64,000 bases of DNA from an uncultured Pseudomonadota bacterium (GCA_903889445.1 CAISXF010000064.1:1-64000), one strand, 5' to 3'; positions 8,813 through 17,507 are shown, numbered from the stretch's first letter. Made by a program: numbers and translations. The notes: generated by a model not told the origin, from the letters alone.

Positions 8813-9219
8813 TGCTCAATACTCTCAAAGCCAATTTTAGAAATTCCAGCATGACTAATCGTCGCTATTACTTTCAACACTTTTCCGTAAGTCACTGCTT
8901 CATCACCATAGAAACTAACATTAACTTCTGGGTCTTTCGCAAATTCAGATTTCAACGCAGCTTCTAACGTTGCTAAATCAGAAATCGGATTTTTGTTTAG
9001 CGTAATGGCACCTTGTGCATCGATACCGAGTTGCAAGGGTTGGGCTTGCGTGTCAGCAATGGTTTGGGTGGTTTTGGGTAATTTCACTTGCACTGATTGC
9101 GTCAACAGTGGCGCAGTCACGAGCAAAATAATCACTAACACCAACATCACATCCACAAGTGGAGTGACGTTGATTTCACTCATCGCGCTTTCTTCTTCGG
9201 CTTGGGGTTTGAATGCCAT
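8809..9219 (-). CDS. exbD: Biopolymer transport protein ExbD
   Basis: 136 residues with one N-terminal membrane segment containing the conserved motor aspartate (SEINVTPLVDVMLVLVIILLV) and a periplasmic domain. Together with ExbB it converts the proton gradient into TonB motion. It lies 8 bases after exbB and overlaps the HupE-like gene. It is distinct from TolR at 25228, so the cell has a dedicated motor set for this uptake operon. Confidence 0.9.
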   Translation of the reverse strand: MAFKPQAEEESAMSEINVTPLVDVMLVLVIILLVTAPLLTQSVQVKLPKTTQTIADTQAQPLQLGIDAQGAITLNKNPISDLATLEAALKSEFAKDPEVNVSFYGDEAVTYGKVLKVIATISHAGISKIGFESIEQ

Positions 9220-9227
9220 AAAACCTC

Positions 9228-9878
9228 CTAATCCTTTGACAAATCAGCGACAAGCAAGAAATGCGCGACAAAACTTTCAAGTTGCATCCGTTGTAATTTG
9301 ACCCGACGTAAAAAGAAGTTGTACGCAAGCACCGCAGGAACGGCGACCGCGATACCGATTGCCGTTGCAACCAGTGCGTCACCGATAGGTCCTGCGACAA
9401 CGTCTAAACTCGTCGAACCGCTCGCCGTAATATCGTGCATCGCGTGCATAATTCCCATCACCGTCCCAAACAAACCCACAAACGGCGCGGTGCTGCCAAT
9501 ACTTGCCAACAAAGTCAAACCGCTTTCAAGCGTGTGTTGTTCTTTTTGGAGTTGTCCGCGCAAAGCGTGTTCGAGTAATTCATTCGGATTGCCTGCATAT
9601 TTGAAACTTTTGCCACGCAAACGTTGATATTCGTCCAGCCAAAATAAGCCTTCATACGCTAAATGTGACTGCGTGCCTTTGAAAATTTCATCTGGCAATT
9701 GTTTCGCGTGTTCTAAATTGCGTGTGTTCCAAAACGCTTCGTTAAACACGTTGTTTTGACGATTATTCGACATGAATTGCCAAATTTTGTAAAAAATCAT
9801 CGTCCACGTCAGCACTGAAAAAATCATCAACGTGTAAAACGTCACGTCGATAACGTAATGGGTAATTGAATCCGTCAT
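9228..9878 (-). CDS. exbB: MotA/TolQ/ExbB proton channel protein ExbB
   Basis: 216 residues with an N-terminal membrane helix (about 10-33) and two C-terminal helices carrying GSTAPFVGLFGTVMGIMHAM and GDALVATAIGIAVAVPAVLAYN, the conserved pore segments of the ExbB/TolQ family. Forms the stator channel with ExbD to energise TonB. Located between tonB and exbD in the leftward operon; about 28 bases separate it from tonB. Confidence 0.92.
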   Translation of the reverse strand: MTDSITHYVIDVTFYTLMIFSVLTWTMIFYKIWQFMSNNRQNNVFNEAFWNTRNLEHAKQLPDEIFKGTQSHLAYEGLFWLDEYQRLRGKSFKYAGNPNELLEHALRGQLQKEQHTLESGLTLLASIGSTAPFVGLFGTVMGIMHAMHDITASGSTSLDVVAGPIGDALVATAIGIAVAVPAVLAYNFFLRRVKLQRMQLESFVAHFLLVADLSKD

Positions 9879-9906
9879 TTTTGTTCCTTATTTTTGATTT
9901 CTAAAT

Positions 9907-10710
9907 TTATTTAGGTGATTGAAATTTAATTGTTTTATTGCCTTTGAAACTTACAGCTTTGCCATTCACTATTTTTGGCTCGAATTCCATTTCCATTAGG
10001 CTTTCTTTGATTTCAGAAAGTACGTCATCATCAAACATTTCAGCAGGTTCAGCATTTTTAACGGTGGCGTTTTGCACTTTTCCATCTTCGCCAATAGTGA
10101 ACATAAACGAAACTGAACCCGAAAAATTGCGCCGTGCGTAGCGGCGTTGCAAACGTTTTTCGATGCTGTCGCAGTTTTCACATGTTCCGCCTGAACTTGC
10201 CGAACTTTCAACGCTCGTTGTTGAAGTGGTTTCAACTGGTTTGCTCACCGCTTTGGCAATTTGAACAGGTGCAGCAGGTGTGAAAGTGGGTGCGGCTTCA
10301 AATTTTGGAATACTGACCTCGGCTGTTTCGGAAGCGGTCGTTAACATTTTTGGTTGTAAAACGGGTTTGGGTGGTGTGATGTGTTTCACAGGCACAGGTT
10401 TTACAATCGGTTTTGGTTTCGCAATTTCTTTTTTTACCACAGGTTTGACAATCTGCGGCGCAGGCGGCGGCTCTTTAATTATCGGTTTGGGTGGTTCAGG
10501 TTTCGGCAAAACAATCATCGCCACTTCCATAATTACGGGCGATTTTTTAGGTGTATCTTTTGACGAAGATAGTAAATGAAACGCTAATACACCATGTAAA
10601 GCAACAACGAATATGAATAAAATTGTTGCGATTCGACGTGGTTTTTTACATTTATTGTTTCGAGAGGCAAAAACAAAATCGCTTGAAGATGTCATAGTTA
10701 TTGCTGTCAT
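9907..10710 (-). CDS. tonB: TonB-family energy transducer
   Basis: 267 residues: cytoplasmic basic head, one membrane helix (about 25-47), a proline/lysine-rich periplasmic spacer (about 60-120, KPEPPKPIIKEPP…), and a TonB C-terminal domain (about 180-267, RRYARRNFSGSVSFMFTIGEDGKVQNATV…). An unusual CENC pair sits just before the C-terminal domain and could form a disulfide. The start overlaps the stop of the preceding HupE-like gene by 4 bases. It transmits ExbB/ExbD motion to the receptor encoded at 5593-7728. Confidence 0.9.
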   Translation of the reverse strand: MTAITMTSSSDFVFASRNNKCKKPRRIATILFIFVVALHGVLAFHLLSSSKDTPKKSPVIMEVAMIVLPKPEPPKPIIKEPPPAPQIVKPVVKKEIAKPKPIVKPVPVKHITPPKPVLQPKMLTTASETAEVSIPKFEAAPTFTPAAPVQIAKAVSKPVETTSTTSVESSASSGGTCENCDSIEKRLQRRYARRNFSGSVSFMFTIGEDGKVQNATVKNAEPAEMFDDDVLSEIKESLMEMEFEPKIVNGKAVSFKGNKTIKFQSPK

Positions 10711-11678
10711 AAAATTATTTTAGGGATTTTGGGCGCACGAAAATAACCACCTAAAAATAGTGGATTGAGTAGATTAAATTTGGAAAGTTGAAACACGGAA
10801 CATATTGAGAGATAAAGCGAATTTTTAAAATAACAAGCGAGGAATGATGCGGAATCACGTCGTTTTTTTGGGTAAAAAACGTAGCAAATGAATTGCGAAA
10901 TAGTAAAAACAAACAACAAAGCGCACGAAGCGAAATACGTTTTGATTAGCGTTAACAAATGCAAAATTGGTTCGAGTTGCGACGATAAATTTAGCCATTG
11001 CAGCAAATTTATCATCGGAGGTTTTTCAATCGATTTTGTTTCGATTTGTTGAATATCGCTTAGTTCAATTTGTGAATAAGTTGCCGTAACAATCCCTGTT
11101 GATTCCGTTGGAACAGTGACATTTAATGCTTGTGCAATAAAAAATGTAATGGAAAGTAAAATGACTTTCGCCACTAAAATTCCCGCGCCGTGTAATAGCA
11201 GCGTGGCAACCATAAACCCTAGCGTGTAAGAAATTAAGCTGGCCGATGCTGAAATTTCTTGTCCGTGAGCGTAACCATGAAAAAAAGCAAAAAATGCCAC
11301 GATTAACACGTTAATTTTGGTGTCGAAACGGATTTTACGAATAATTAACACGCTAAAAACTAAACCGGATAAAACGATTAAAATTTCCGCGCTTGGTACG
11401 ACTAAATATTTTGCCGCGCCAGAAATACCGCCTAAACTCATGACGCTGACAAAGGTCAATGGTAATAACCAAATCGCCTTACCGCGTAATTGCGCTGCCC
11501 AAATGCCAACAGCCAACATGGTAACAAGATGATCCCAGCCATCTAGTGGGTGTGAAAAACCGCTGGTCAAATCGACCATTGTTATATCAGTTAAACGCCC
11601 ACAAAACCACGCTATCGCAAGCAGCAATAGAGCCGCAGGTAATAATAATCGTTTTATAAAGGTCGTTTTTAATGGCAT
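10707..11678 (-). CDS. HupE/UreJ-family metal permease with C-terminal extension
   Basis: 323 residues. Residues about 35-190 carry the HupE/UreJ core: GFSHPLDGWDHLVTMLAVGIWAAQL, WLLPLTFVSVMSLGGISG, and FFAFFHGYAHGQE, with His residues in membrane segments typical of nickel/cobalt permeases. Family members usually end near residue 200; here another 120 residues follow, with two more membrane segments and a basic, low-complexity tail (…GGYFRAPKIPKIIL) that resembles read-through into formerly non-coding DNA. First gene of the leftward uptake operon. Nickel is the usual HupE substrate, but no hydrogenase or urease gene is near. Confidence 0.75.
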   Translation of the reverse strand: MPLKTTFIKRLLLPAALLLLAIAWFCGRLTDITMVDLTSGFSHPLDGWDHLVTMLAVGIWAAQLRGKAIWLLPLTFVSVMSLGGISGAAKYLVVPSAEILIVLSGLVFSVLIIRKIRFDTKINVLIVAFFAFFHGYAHGQEISASASLISYTLGFMVATLLLHGAGILVAKVILLSITFFIAQALNVTVPTESTGIVTATYSQIELSDIQQIETKSIEKPPMINLLQWLNLSSQLEPILHLLTLIKTYFASCALLFVFTISQFICYVFYPKKRRDSASFLACYFKNSLYLSICSVFQLSKFNLLNPLFLGGYFRAPKIPKIIL

Positions 11679-11719
11679 AACAAAATGAGATAGCTCCGTT
11701 ACAGTTTTGAATTATGGGC

Positions 11720-11748
11720 ATTCTACGCGGCTTTTTTAGTTTCTCCAA
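11720..11748 (-). promoter_or_regulatory. Sigma70-type promoter of the HupE-TonB uptake operon
   Basis: On the minus strand TTGGAG (11748-11743), a 17-base spacer and TAGAAT (11725-11720) stand about 42 bases before the first start codon of the operon. No Fur- or NikR-type operator was recognised by eye around it. Confidence 0.45.
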
Positions 11749-11804
11749 TTGTCGATAACGTAGATAAACCTTGAAACAACGCTTTTTTTTCTGTGGTGGT
11801 TGCG

Positions 11805-11845
11805 TATAATGCGAGTTTCCTTAACCTAGTTTAAAAGTAGGTTAA
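11805..11845 (+). promoter_or_regulatory. TATAAT element and 8-bp inverted repeat in the leader of the small periplasmic gene
   Basis: A perfect TATAAT (11805-11810) is followed by a perfect inverted repeat, TTAACCTA (11821-11828) and TAGGTTAA (11838-11845), 38 bases before the start codon at 11883. The repeat would overlap or just follow the transcription start, a typical place for a repressor operator or a leader hairpin. No good -35 hexamer is visible. Confidence 0.4.
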
Positions 11846-11882
11846 AGAAAAACCCACGTCTTTTCACATTTAAAGGAATCCA

Positions 11883-12278
11883 ATGAACATTTTTAAAAAA
11901 ATCGTTTTATCAACCGCTATTCTTGCTGCATTTGCAGCAGTTTCTGCTCCTGCGTTTGCAGCTGAAGAACACAAAGACAAAAATGCTGAAGTAAAATTAG
12001 CAGCAACTAATACGGCTGCAAAAATCGAAGAAGCTATTGCGATTGCTGACAAAGGGGACAAAGCAGCGTTCATGACTGCGGTTTCTGAAGCGCGTCAGTT
12101 ACAAAAAGAATTCCGTTATGAACAAACGGAACGTTTACGTCAAAAATTGAACGATAAATTGAGTGCAGCTCGTGAGGCAGCAACTCAAGATAACATGTCA
12201 GAAGCTAGCGTTGCGATTAAAGCGGCATTAGTTTATGTAAAAGAAATGAGAGAAATTTACGACGCAGCGCACAAATAA
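11883..12278 (+). CDS. Small secreted helical protein, function unknown
   Basis: 131 residues. A clear signal peptide ends at PAFA (about residue 26). The mature part is charged, alanine-rich and predicted fully helical, with a repeating pattern (AIADKGDKAAFMTAVSEARQLQKEF… and KLSAAREAATQDNMSEASVAIKAAL) suggesting a helical bundle built from two similar halves. Strong AAAGGA ribosome-binding site. It has its own promoter region and terminator, so it is a single-gene unit. No family is recognised; small periplasmic metal-binding bundles have a similar build but this one has few histidines. Confidence 0.7.
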   Translation: MNIFKKIVLSTAILAAFAAVSAPAFAAEEHKDKNAEVKLAATNTAAKIEEAIAIADKGDKAAFMTAVSEARQLQKEFRYEQTERLRQKLNDKLSAAREAATQDNMSEASVAIKAALVYVKEMREIYDAAHK

Positions 12279-12307
12279 GTCTGTTTTAAAAAATCTTTAA
12301 AATATTC

Positions 12308-12345
12308 CGCCGTGCTAGTTGTTGAAATTAGCGCGGCGTAATTTT
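12308..12345 (+). terminator. Terminator between convergent genes
   Basis: CGCCGTGCTA (12308-12317) and TAGCGCGGCG (12329-12338) pair over 10 bases with one G-T wobble and are followed by TAATTTT. It lies 30 bases after the small periplasmic gene and 39 before the end of the convergent asparaginase gene. Confidence 0.6.
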
Positions 12346-12376
12346 GACAATTTAATTTTCAGCTTTCAAAGTTGGG

Positions 12377-13348
12377 TTAAATGTGTTCTCTTGCCAAATT
12401 TTGCTGCATGAATGAAACAACCTTTGTTTCATCCATAAAGTTACCATAAGCTAATGATAATTTCACATAAGATGCTTCAATTGTCATATTCCAAAGCATC
12501 GTCGCGCCACTATTTACTAATTCCAGTGTTGATTGATAAGCGTCATTTGATTTAAAAATAGGCGCAAGATAAATCGCCACATTGTGCATTTGACAGCGTG
12601 TTATAAACGTTAATAATGAACGATTTTTGCCCCATTCCAGTGTCGTACAAGCCGTGCCAGAATGATACAAATCGTGTAAAACGGCATCAACATTTGTTAA
12701 ATCAAAATAATCGTAATTCAATGCAGGATACGGTTTAATCATTAAAATTCGTTCTGAAAATTGGGGTTTGAGAGCAGCGTTAAAAAGGGTTTTCGGAACT
12801 AAATTCACATTTTCCACGCTAAAAAAATTACTGCTCAATTGCGGTGAACACGTCAATCGTGCCGCAGAATGTAATGTCACAAATTCTTCCGACGGATTTC
12901 GATAAGGCACAAAAACACCGGTTAAATTTTCAGTCGTCATTTTTTCAATCGCAAAACTAAAATTATCCAAGCCATTCGCGTTTATATTGCTCAATGGAAA
13001 TTGGCTTGAAACGAGAAAAATCGGCACGTTCAGCGCGTGAAAATAAAACGCTAATGCCGCCGACGTGTACGCTAACGTGTCTGTTCCATGCGTGACAATA
13101 ATACCGTCGTAGTTTTCTGGAGTCGCGTTTTCAATCGTAGTAATTAACGTTGTCCACACTTTCGGGGAAAGATTTTCGCTCAGAATTTGATACGGTTGCA
13201 ACGTCGTAAACGTCACATCAGCATTCGGATAGCGTTGTTTAAATTGCGTTAATAACAGAAAAGACGTGTTTTCGTCGGTGTTAATTGCGCCATTATGAAT
13301 GCTTGAACCAATCGTGCCGCCCGTCAATATCACTAGAATTTTTTTCAT
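12377..13348 (-). CDS. L-asparaginase/glutaminase-family amidohydrolase
   Basis: Hydrolyses asparagine to aspartate and ammonia. From the chosen start (MKKILVILTGGTIGS) the nucleophile Thr12 lies in TGGTI and the second catalytic element is THGTDT (about residue 86-91), followed by SAALAFYF. The N-terminal domain is standard; the C-terminal half is divergent from typical asparaginases. No signal peptide, so it is probably cytoplasmic. An in-frame ATG 33 bases upstream exists, but GGTAATGA just before the second ATG serves as ribosome-binding site and makes the shorter form likelier. It is divergent from folA with only about 60 bases between starts. Confidence 0.85.
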   Translation of the reverse strand: MKKILVILTGGTIGSSIHNGAINTDENTSFLLLTQFKQRYPNADVTFTTLQPYQILSENLSPKVWTTLITTIENATPENYDGIIVTHGTDTLAYTSAALAFYFHALNVPIFLVSSQFPLSNINANGLDNFSFAIEKMTTENLTGVFVPYRNPSEEFVTLHSAARLTCSPQLSSNFFSVENVNLVPKTLFNAALKPQFSERILMIKPYPALNYDYFDLTNVDAVLHDLYHSGTACTTLEWGKNRSLLTFITRCQMHNVAIYLAPIFKSNDAYQSTLELVNSGATMLWNMTIEASYVKLSLAYGNFMDETKVVSFMQQNLAREHI

Positions 13349-13410
13349 TATCATTACCTTTTTTGCATTAAAATTAGCCATTCTTAAAGCATAACAAGCG
13401 TTGTATCAAA

Positions 13411-13905
13411 TTGAAAATATCACTTATTGTCGCCATGTCGGCAAACCGCGTTATCGGACGTAATAACAAAATGCCGTGGCATTTATCCGCTGATTTAAAA
13501 CGTTTTCGCGCCATTACGATGAACGCGCCGATTTTAATGGGGCGCAAAACGTTTGAATCGATTGGCAAACCGTTAATTGGGCGCACCAATATGATTTTAA
13601 GTCATAATTTGGATTATCAGCCCGAAGGGTGTTTAGTTTTTAATTCGCTTGAAACGGCGTTAAATGCCGCGCAAAATGTGAGCGAAGAATTATTTATTAT
13701 CGGTGGCTCGACACTTTATGAAATGGCGTTGCCGTTGGCGGAGCGACTTTATTTAACCGACATTCAAGCCGAATTTGAAGGTGACACCTTTTTTCCTGAG
13801 ATTGATTTTAATGATTGGAATGAAATAGCGTGTGAGCGCGTGACGGACGATGAAAATGTTGATTTTACTTACCAGTTTTTAACGTTGGAGAAACGTGAAT
13901 GTTAA
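13411..13905 (+). CDS. folA: Dihydrofolate reductase
   Basis: Reduces dihydrofolate to tetrahydrofolate with NADPH. 164 residues, the normal size, with the N-terminal SLIVAMSANRVIG, the active-site segment MPWHLSADLKRF (W23, D28), GRKTFESIGKPLIGRTN and IIGGSTLYEMALP for NADPH binding. The start is TTG at 13411, which aligns with the family N-terminus. The end overlaps ygfZ by 7 bases, so folA-ygfZ-ctaA are translationally coupled. Confidence 0.96.
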   Translation: MKISLIVAMSANRVIGRNNKMPWHLSADLKRFRAITMNAPILMGRKTFESIGKPLIGRTNMILSHNLDYQPEGCLVFNSLETALNAAQNVSEELFIIGGSTLYEMALPLAERLYLTDIQAEFEGDTFFPEIDFNDWNEIACERVTDDENVDFTYQFLTLEKREC

Positions 13906-14549
13906 ACAATTTAAGTGTGTTAGCTGTAATCGGTGACGATGCCGCCGCGTTTTTACAAGGTCAGACGACGTGCGATGTAAACGAAATTAACGAAAATAAA
14001 ACGGGTTGTGGCGCGTTTTGTAATCCCAAAGGGCGCGTTATTTCAACGTTTATTTTGCTTAAATCTGAAAATGGTTTTTTGTTGGTGTTGCCGAAATCAC
14101 TTTTGCCCACGATTCAAGAGTGTTTGCAACGTCATAAATTACGCGCCAAAGTTGAAATGACTGAAACTGATTTACCCACGTTTGATTTGCCTGAAAATAT
14201 GCCGTGGCTTTGCCCTGAAACCAGCGAACAATTTATTCCGCAATGGTTGAATTTAGACACATTGGGCGGAATCGGCTTCACGAAAGGTTGTTACACGGGA
14301 CAGGAAATTGTAGCGCGGACGCATTATTTGGGCGAAGTGAAACGGCGTTTATTTGCGGCACATTGCAAAACAAAATTGGAAATTGCGCCAAATTGTTCAA
14401 TTTTTGACGAAAATGGCGCAACGGTTGGCAATGTTTTAGTCGCACAAAATGGATTGGTTCAATGTGTGTTGCACGTCGAAGCGCAAAATTCGGCGTTGCG
14501 ATTGAATCTGCCAACGCAAGATATTTTAACTCTCGTGAGTATTTTATGA
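13899..14549 (+). CDS. ygfZ: Folate-binding Fe-S cluster repair protein YgfZ
   Basis: 216 residues, a GcvT-like tetrahydrofolate-binding protein that supports Fe-S enzymes such as MiaB. The diagnostic motif KGCYTGQE with Cys131 is present, followed by IVARTHYLGEVKRRL. The N-terminal part (DAAAFLQGQTTCDVNEI… GCGAFCNPKGRVIST) is also typical. It is much shorter than the E. coli protein (about 326 residues), so it is a compact form. Coupled to folA upstream, whose product makes its cofactor, and ATGA-overlapping with ctaA downstream. Confidence 0.9.
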   Translation: MLNNLSVLAVIGDDAAAFLQGQTTCDVNEINENKTGCGAFCNPKGRVISTFILLKSENGFLLVLPKSLLPTIQECLQRHKLRAKVEMTETDLPTFDLPENMPWLCPETSEQFIPQWLNLDTLGGIGFTKGCYTGQEIVARTHYLGEVKRRLFAAHCKTKLEIAPNCSIFDENGATVGNVLVAQNGLVQCVLHVEAQNSALRLNLPTQDILTLVSIL

Positions 14550-15520
14550 ACGACGCGGCAGCCTTGCGTTTTCGGCGATTAGGAATGTTGACGATTTGCG
14601 CGGTTTATCTGGTAATTTTAGCGGGCGGCATTGTGAGAGCTTCGGGCGCGGGAATGGGTTGTCCAGATTGGCCCACTTGTTTTGGGCAATGGATTCCCCC
14701 AACTTCGGAAGCGCAATTGCCCGCGAATTATCACGAAATTTACGCGCAACGAGGTTATGAAAATACGCAATTTAATCCGATTAAAACGTGGACGGAATAC
14801 GCTAATCGGCTGGTTGGAATGACGATTGGTTTTTTGATTTTCTTGACGGCATGGTCGTCGCGGATTTATTTGAAAACGGATAAACCTGTTTTTTATTTGG
14901 CGATAACGGCGTTTTTATTGGTGGGTTTTCAAGGCTGGCTCGGTTCAACGGTAGTTTCCAGCAATTTAAATCCGCTTAAAATCACGATTCACATGATTGT
15001 CGCGCTCATCATTGTCGCGCTGTTGATTTACACGATTACGCGCTCGCAACGTGATTCATTTGCGCCGATTGATTTAATCAATTTGCCGCCAAAATTTAAA
15101 ACAGTTTTGCTGATTGTCATCGGAATGACGTTGGTGCAAATCGCGATGGGAACACAGGTGCGTCAAGCGGTGGATTTTATTTCGCATGACCTTGTTTCGG
15201 TTGATCGGCAATTTTGGCGTGACGATTTTCCGATTATTTTTTATGTACATCGGTCGTTTTCGTCGCTGATTTTATTTACCAACGCTTGGCTGGTGTGGCA
15301 ACTTCGGAAAAATGTGGCGAAAAATCACCCGTTAGTTCGCGCTGGATTTTTGCTATTTGGGTTGATTGTGACGGCGATTTTAGCGGGCGTGAGTTTAGAC
15401 CGTTTGGGAATGCCGCCTGTCGCGCAACCGATTCATTTATTGATGGCGAATTTAATTTTGGGAACGCAATTTTTCATGTGGATGGCGTTGCGTTATAGCA
15501 CGCCAAAAATCGCGATTTAA
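14546..15520 (+). CDS. ctaA: Heme A synthase (CtaA/COX15)
   Basis: Oxidises heme O to heme A for cytochrome c oxidase. 324 residues with about eight membrane helices; marks include GGIVRASGAGMGCPDWPTCFGQWIPP with the cysteine pair of the first loop, EYANRLVGM, FQGWLGSTVVSSNL, HMIVALIIVALL, GTQVRQAVD, FYVHRSFSSLI and the late PIHLLMANLILGTQFFM histidine. The start at 14546 forms ATGA with the ygfZ stop; a longer frame back to 14462 would run through ygfZ and is less likely. It implies an aa3-type oxidase elsewhere in the genome. Confidence 0.92.
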   Translation: MNDAAALRFRRLGMLTICAVYLVILAGGIVRASGAGMGCPDWPTCFGQWIPPTSEAQLPANYHEIYAQRGYENTQFNPIKTWTEYANRLVGMTIGFLIFLTAWSSRIYLKTDKPVFYLAITAFLLVGFQGWLGSTVVSSNLNPLKITIHMIVALIIVALLIYTITRSQRDSFAPIDLINLPPKFKTVLLIVIGMTLVQIAMGTQVRQAVDFISHDLVSVDRQFWRDDFPIIFYVHRSFSSLILFTNAWLVWQLRKNVAKNHPLVRAGFLLFGLIVTAILAGVSLDRLGMPPVAQPIHLLMANLILGTQFFMWMALRYSTPKIAI

Positions 15521-16195
15521 ATGGCAAATTTCAATATGCACCTTTCCGTTGCCGCAAGCAGCAGCAGTGTCGTTGCGGTGTTGGGCGTAAATTTAAACGT
15601 GCTGGATTTCTCGCACGCGCCGTGGTTAATTTTTCTCGGAATTGTGGGGGGAATGTTGCCAGATGTCGATGCGGTGAATTCCAAACCGGTGCGATTATTG
15701 TTTAACGTGTTGGCATTATTGTCGGCAACGGCGGTTTTATCAGCGTTAAAAAGTTACGTCGCTGCATATCAAGCGTTGTTGTTGGCGGGTGGAATTTATT
15801 GGCTCACGCGCTATTTAGTATTAGCCTCAATTAAACGATTTACTGTGCATCGCGGCATTTTCCATTCTGTTTTGGCGTTGATATTTTTTGCCTTATTGAT
15901 GGTTTGCATAAGCGATTATGCGTTTAAACAAACGGCAAATTATGCGTGGTTAAACGGATTTTTTCTGGGATTTGGGTTTTTGGTGCATTTGTTATTGGAT
16001 GAAATGTACAGCGTGGATTTGTCGAATCGCCGCATGAAAAAATCCTTCGGCACAGCATTAAAATTGTTCAATTATAAAAATATTCCGTCGTCAGCGTTAA
16101 TGTCCTTATTGACGATTTTTTTGTATTGGGCAACGCCGTCACCGTCAGTATTATTAAGCATCGGTTTACATGGTTTGGATTTTTTGTCGTTTTAA
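15521..16195 (+). CDS. YdjM/DUF457-family membrane-bound metal-dependent hydrolase
   Basis: 224 residues with several membrane helices. Conserved motifs of the family are all present: the N-terminal FNMHL, GGMLPDVDA, the HRGIFHS histidine pair and FLVHLLLDEMYSVD. The E. coli relative YdjM is LexA-regulated. The start codon follows the ctaA stop directly. The substrate is unknown for the whole family. Confidence 0.82.
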   Translation: MANFNMHLSVAASSSSVVAVLGVNLNVLDFSHAPWLIFLGIVGGMLPDVDAVNSKPVRLLFNVLALLSATAVLSALKSYVAAYQALLLAGGIYWLTRYLVLASIKRFTVHRGIFHSVLALIFFALLMVCISDYAFKQTANYAWLNGFFLGFGFLVHLLLDEMYSVDLSNRRMKKSFGTALKLFNYKNIPSSALMSLLTIFLYWATPSPSVLLSIGLHGLDFLSF

Positions 16196-16298
16196 TTTCA
16201 CGAAATTACGCCGTTTAAAGTTAAGACGCGACCTGTTTTTATTGCTAAAATGCTCTAAGTTTTTTAATTATCCCTTTGTTTATTGAGTTTTTATTTTA

Positions 16299-17474
16299 AT
16301 GAAAATCCGCGTTCTTGTTAGTTTTTTAGCCTTAGTTTTTTTGAATCAATCCAGCTTTGCGACTGTTTATAATTTGCCAGCCACTAAACACGAAACGGTG
16401 GTATCCGAGTATCCCAATGAAATTGCCGTGACACGCGCTGACCAAAACGAAACCTTGCTCGACGTAGCAAGACGTTTTTCGTTGGGGCAAGTTGAAATTA
16501 TCCGCTTGAATCAAGAGTTAGATCGCTGGTTAATTAAAAAAGATCAAGTTATTACGCTGCCAAATAAGCGCATTTTGCCTGATTCGCCGCACGATGGCAT
16601 TACGTTGAACATTGCTGAATATCGTATGTATTTTTATCCTGAAAATGGCTCGAAAGTGTATTCTTTCGCGCACGGAGTTGGGCGACAAGATTGGAAAACA
16701 CCGCTTGGAAAAACAAGTGTTCAAAAGAAAGTAAAAGATCCCGTTTGGCGACCACCGGAATCGATTCGTCGTGAACACGCGGCAAATGGCGATCCATTGC
16801 CAGAAGTTGTGCCGGCGGGCATTCATAATCCGCTCGGAGCTTACGCGCTGTATTTGAATTTGCCTGGTGATTATCGAATTCACGGCACTGATATTGATAA
16901 AATTTTTGGTATTGGAATGCAAATTACGCACGGTTGCGTACGAATGTATCCTGAAGATATTGACCAACTCTATCATTTGGTCAGTGAAGGAACGCCCGTT
17001 TATATTGTGAAACAACCGATAAAAGTAGGTTGGCTCGATAACGTACTTTATGTCGAATCGCATCCTGATTTGGAAGGCGAAGAAACCACGTTAGACCAAC
17101 GTTTATCGAGCGCAATCGCGTTGATTGAAAAAGCCAATAACAATGAATTACCCGAATTTAATCAAACCGCTTTGAAAGAAGCGTTAGAAAAACAAAACGG
17201 CAATCCAACGGCTATTTACGAGCGCGTTATTTCACCTGAAGAAGAAGCCGCCGAAGCCTTAGCCGCGCAGGAAAAACCTGCAATCCCTGTTATTCCACCC
17301 GTTAAAACGATTGCGCCAGTGGAAAAAAAATTGGTGGTGAAAGCTCCAAAAATTGCGACAAAAACAAAAGGAAATGTGACAAAAAAATCGGCTATTTCAG
17401 CTAAAGTTAAAGCGGTAAAATCCATCGTAAAACCTGCGACAAAACCCGCATCAACGGGTTATTATCACGGTTAA
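16299..17474 (+). CDS. L,D-transpeptidase (YkuD domain) with N-terminal LysM-like segment
   Basis: 391 residues, exported by a signal peptide ending near SSFA. Residues 45-90 (QNETLLDVARRFSLGQVEIIRLNQ) look like a LysM-type peptidoglycan-binding repeat. The YkuD domain (about 98-235) carries the catalytic ITHGCVRMYPED motif with His211 and Cys213, and the preceding YRIHGT histidine. It forms 3-3 crosslinks or attaches lipoproteins to peptidoglycan in the periplasm. The final 120 residues are Lys/Ala/Pro-rich with no visible fold and would bind the wall or DNA-like polyanions non-specifically. Confidence 0.92.
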   Translation: MKIRVLVSFLALVFLNQSSFATVYNLPATKHETVVSEYPNEIAVTRADQNETLLDVARRFSLGQVEIIRLNQELDRWLIKKDQVITLPNKRILPDSPHDGITLNIAEYRMYFYPENGSKVYSFAHGVGRQDWKTPLGKTSVQKKVKDPVWRPPESIRREHAANGDPLPEVVPAGIHNPLGAYALYLNLPGDYRIHGTDIDKIFGIGMQITHGCVRMYPEDIDQLYHLVSEGTPVYIVKQPIKVGWLDNVLYVESHPDLEGEETTLDQRLSSAIALIEKANNNELPEFNQTALKEALEKQNGNPTAIYERVISPEEEAAEALAAQEKPAIPVIPPVKTIAPVEKKLVVKAPKIATKTKGNVTKKSAISAKVKAVKSIVKPATKPASTGYYHG

Positions 17475-17507
17475 TAATTTTTTAAACTCACTCAATTAAA
17501 ATTTTCT

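Noticed and set aside
14462-14545. Upstream extension of heme A synthase
   Set aside because: It runs in a different frame inside ygfZ; the ATG at 14546 overlaps the ygfZ stop and matches the family N-terminus.
16530-17063. 177-residue minus-strand frame inside the L,D-transpeptidase gene
   Set aside because: Antisense to a well-supported catalytic domain; composition is unlike the neighbouring proteins.
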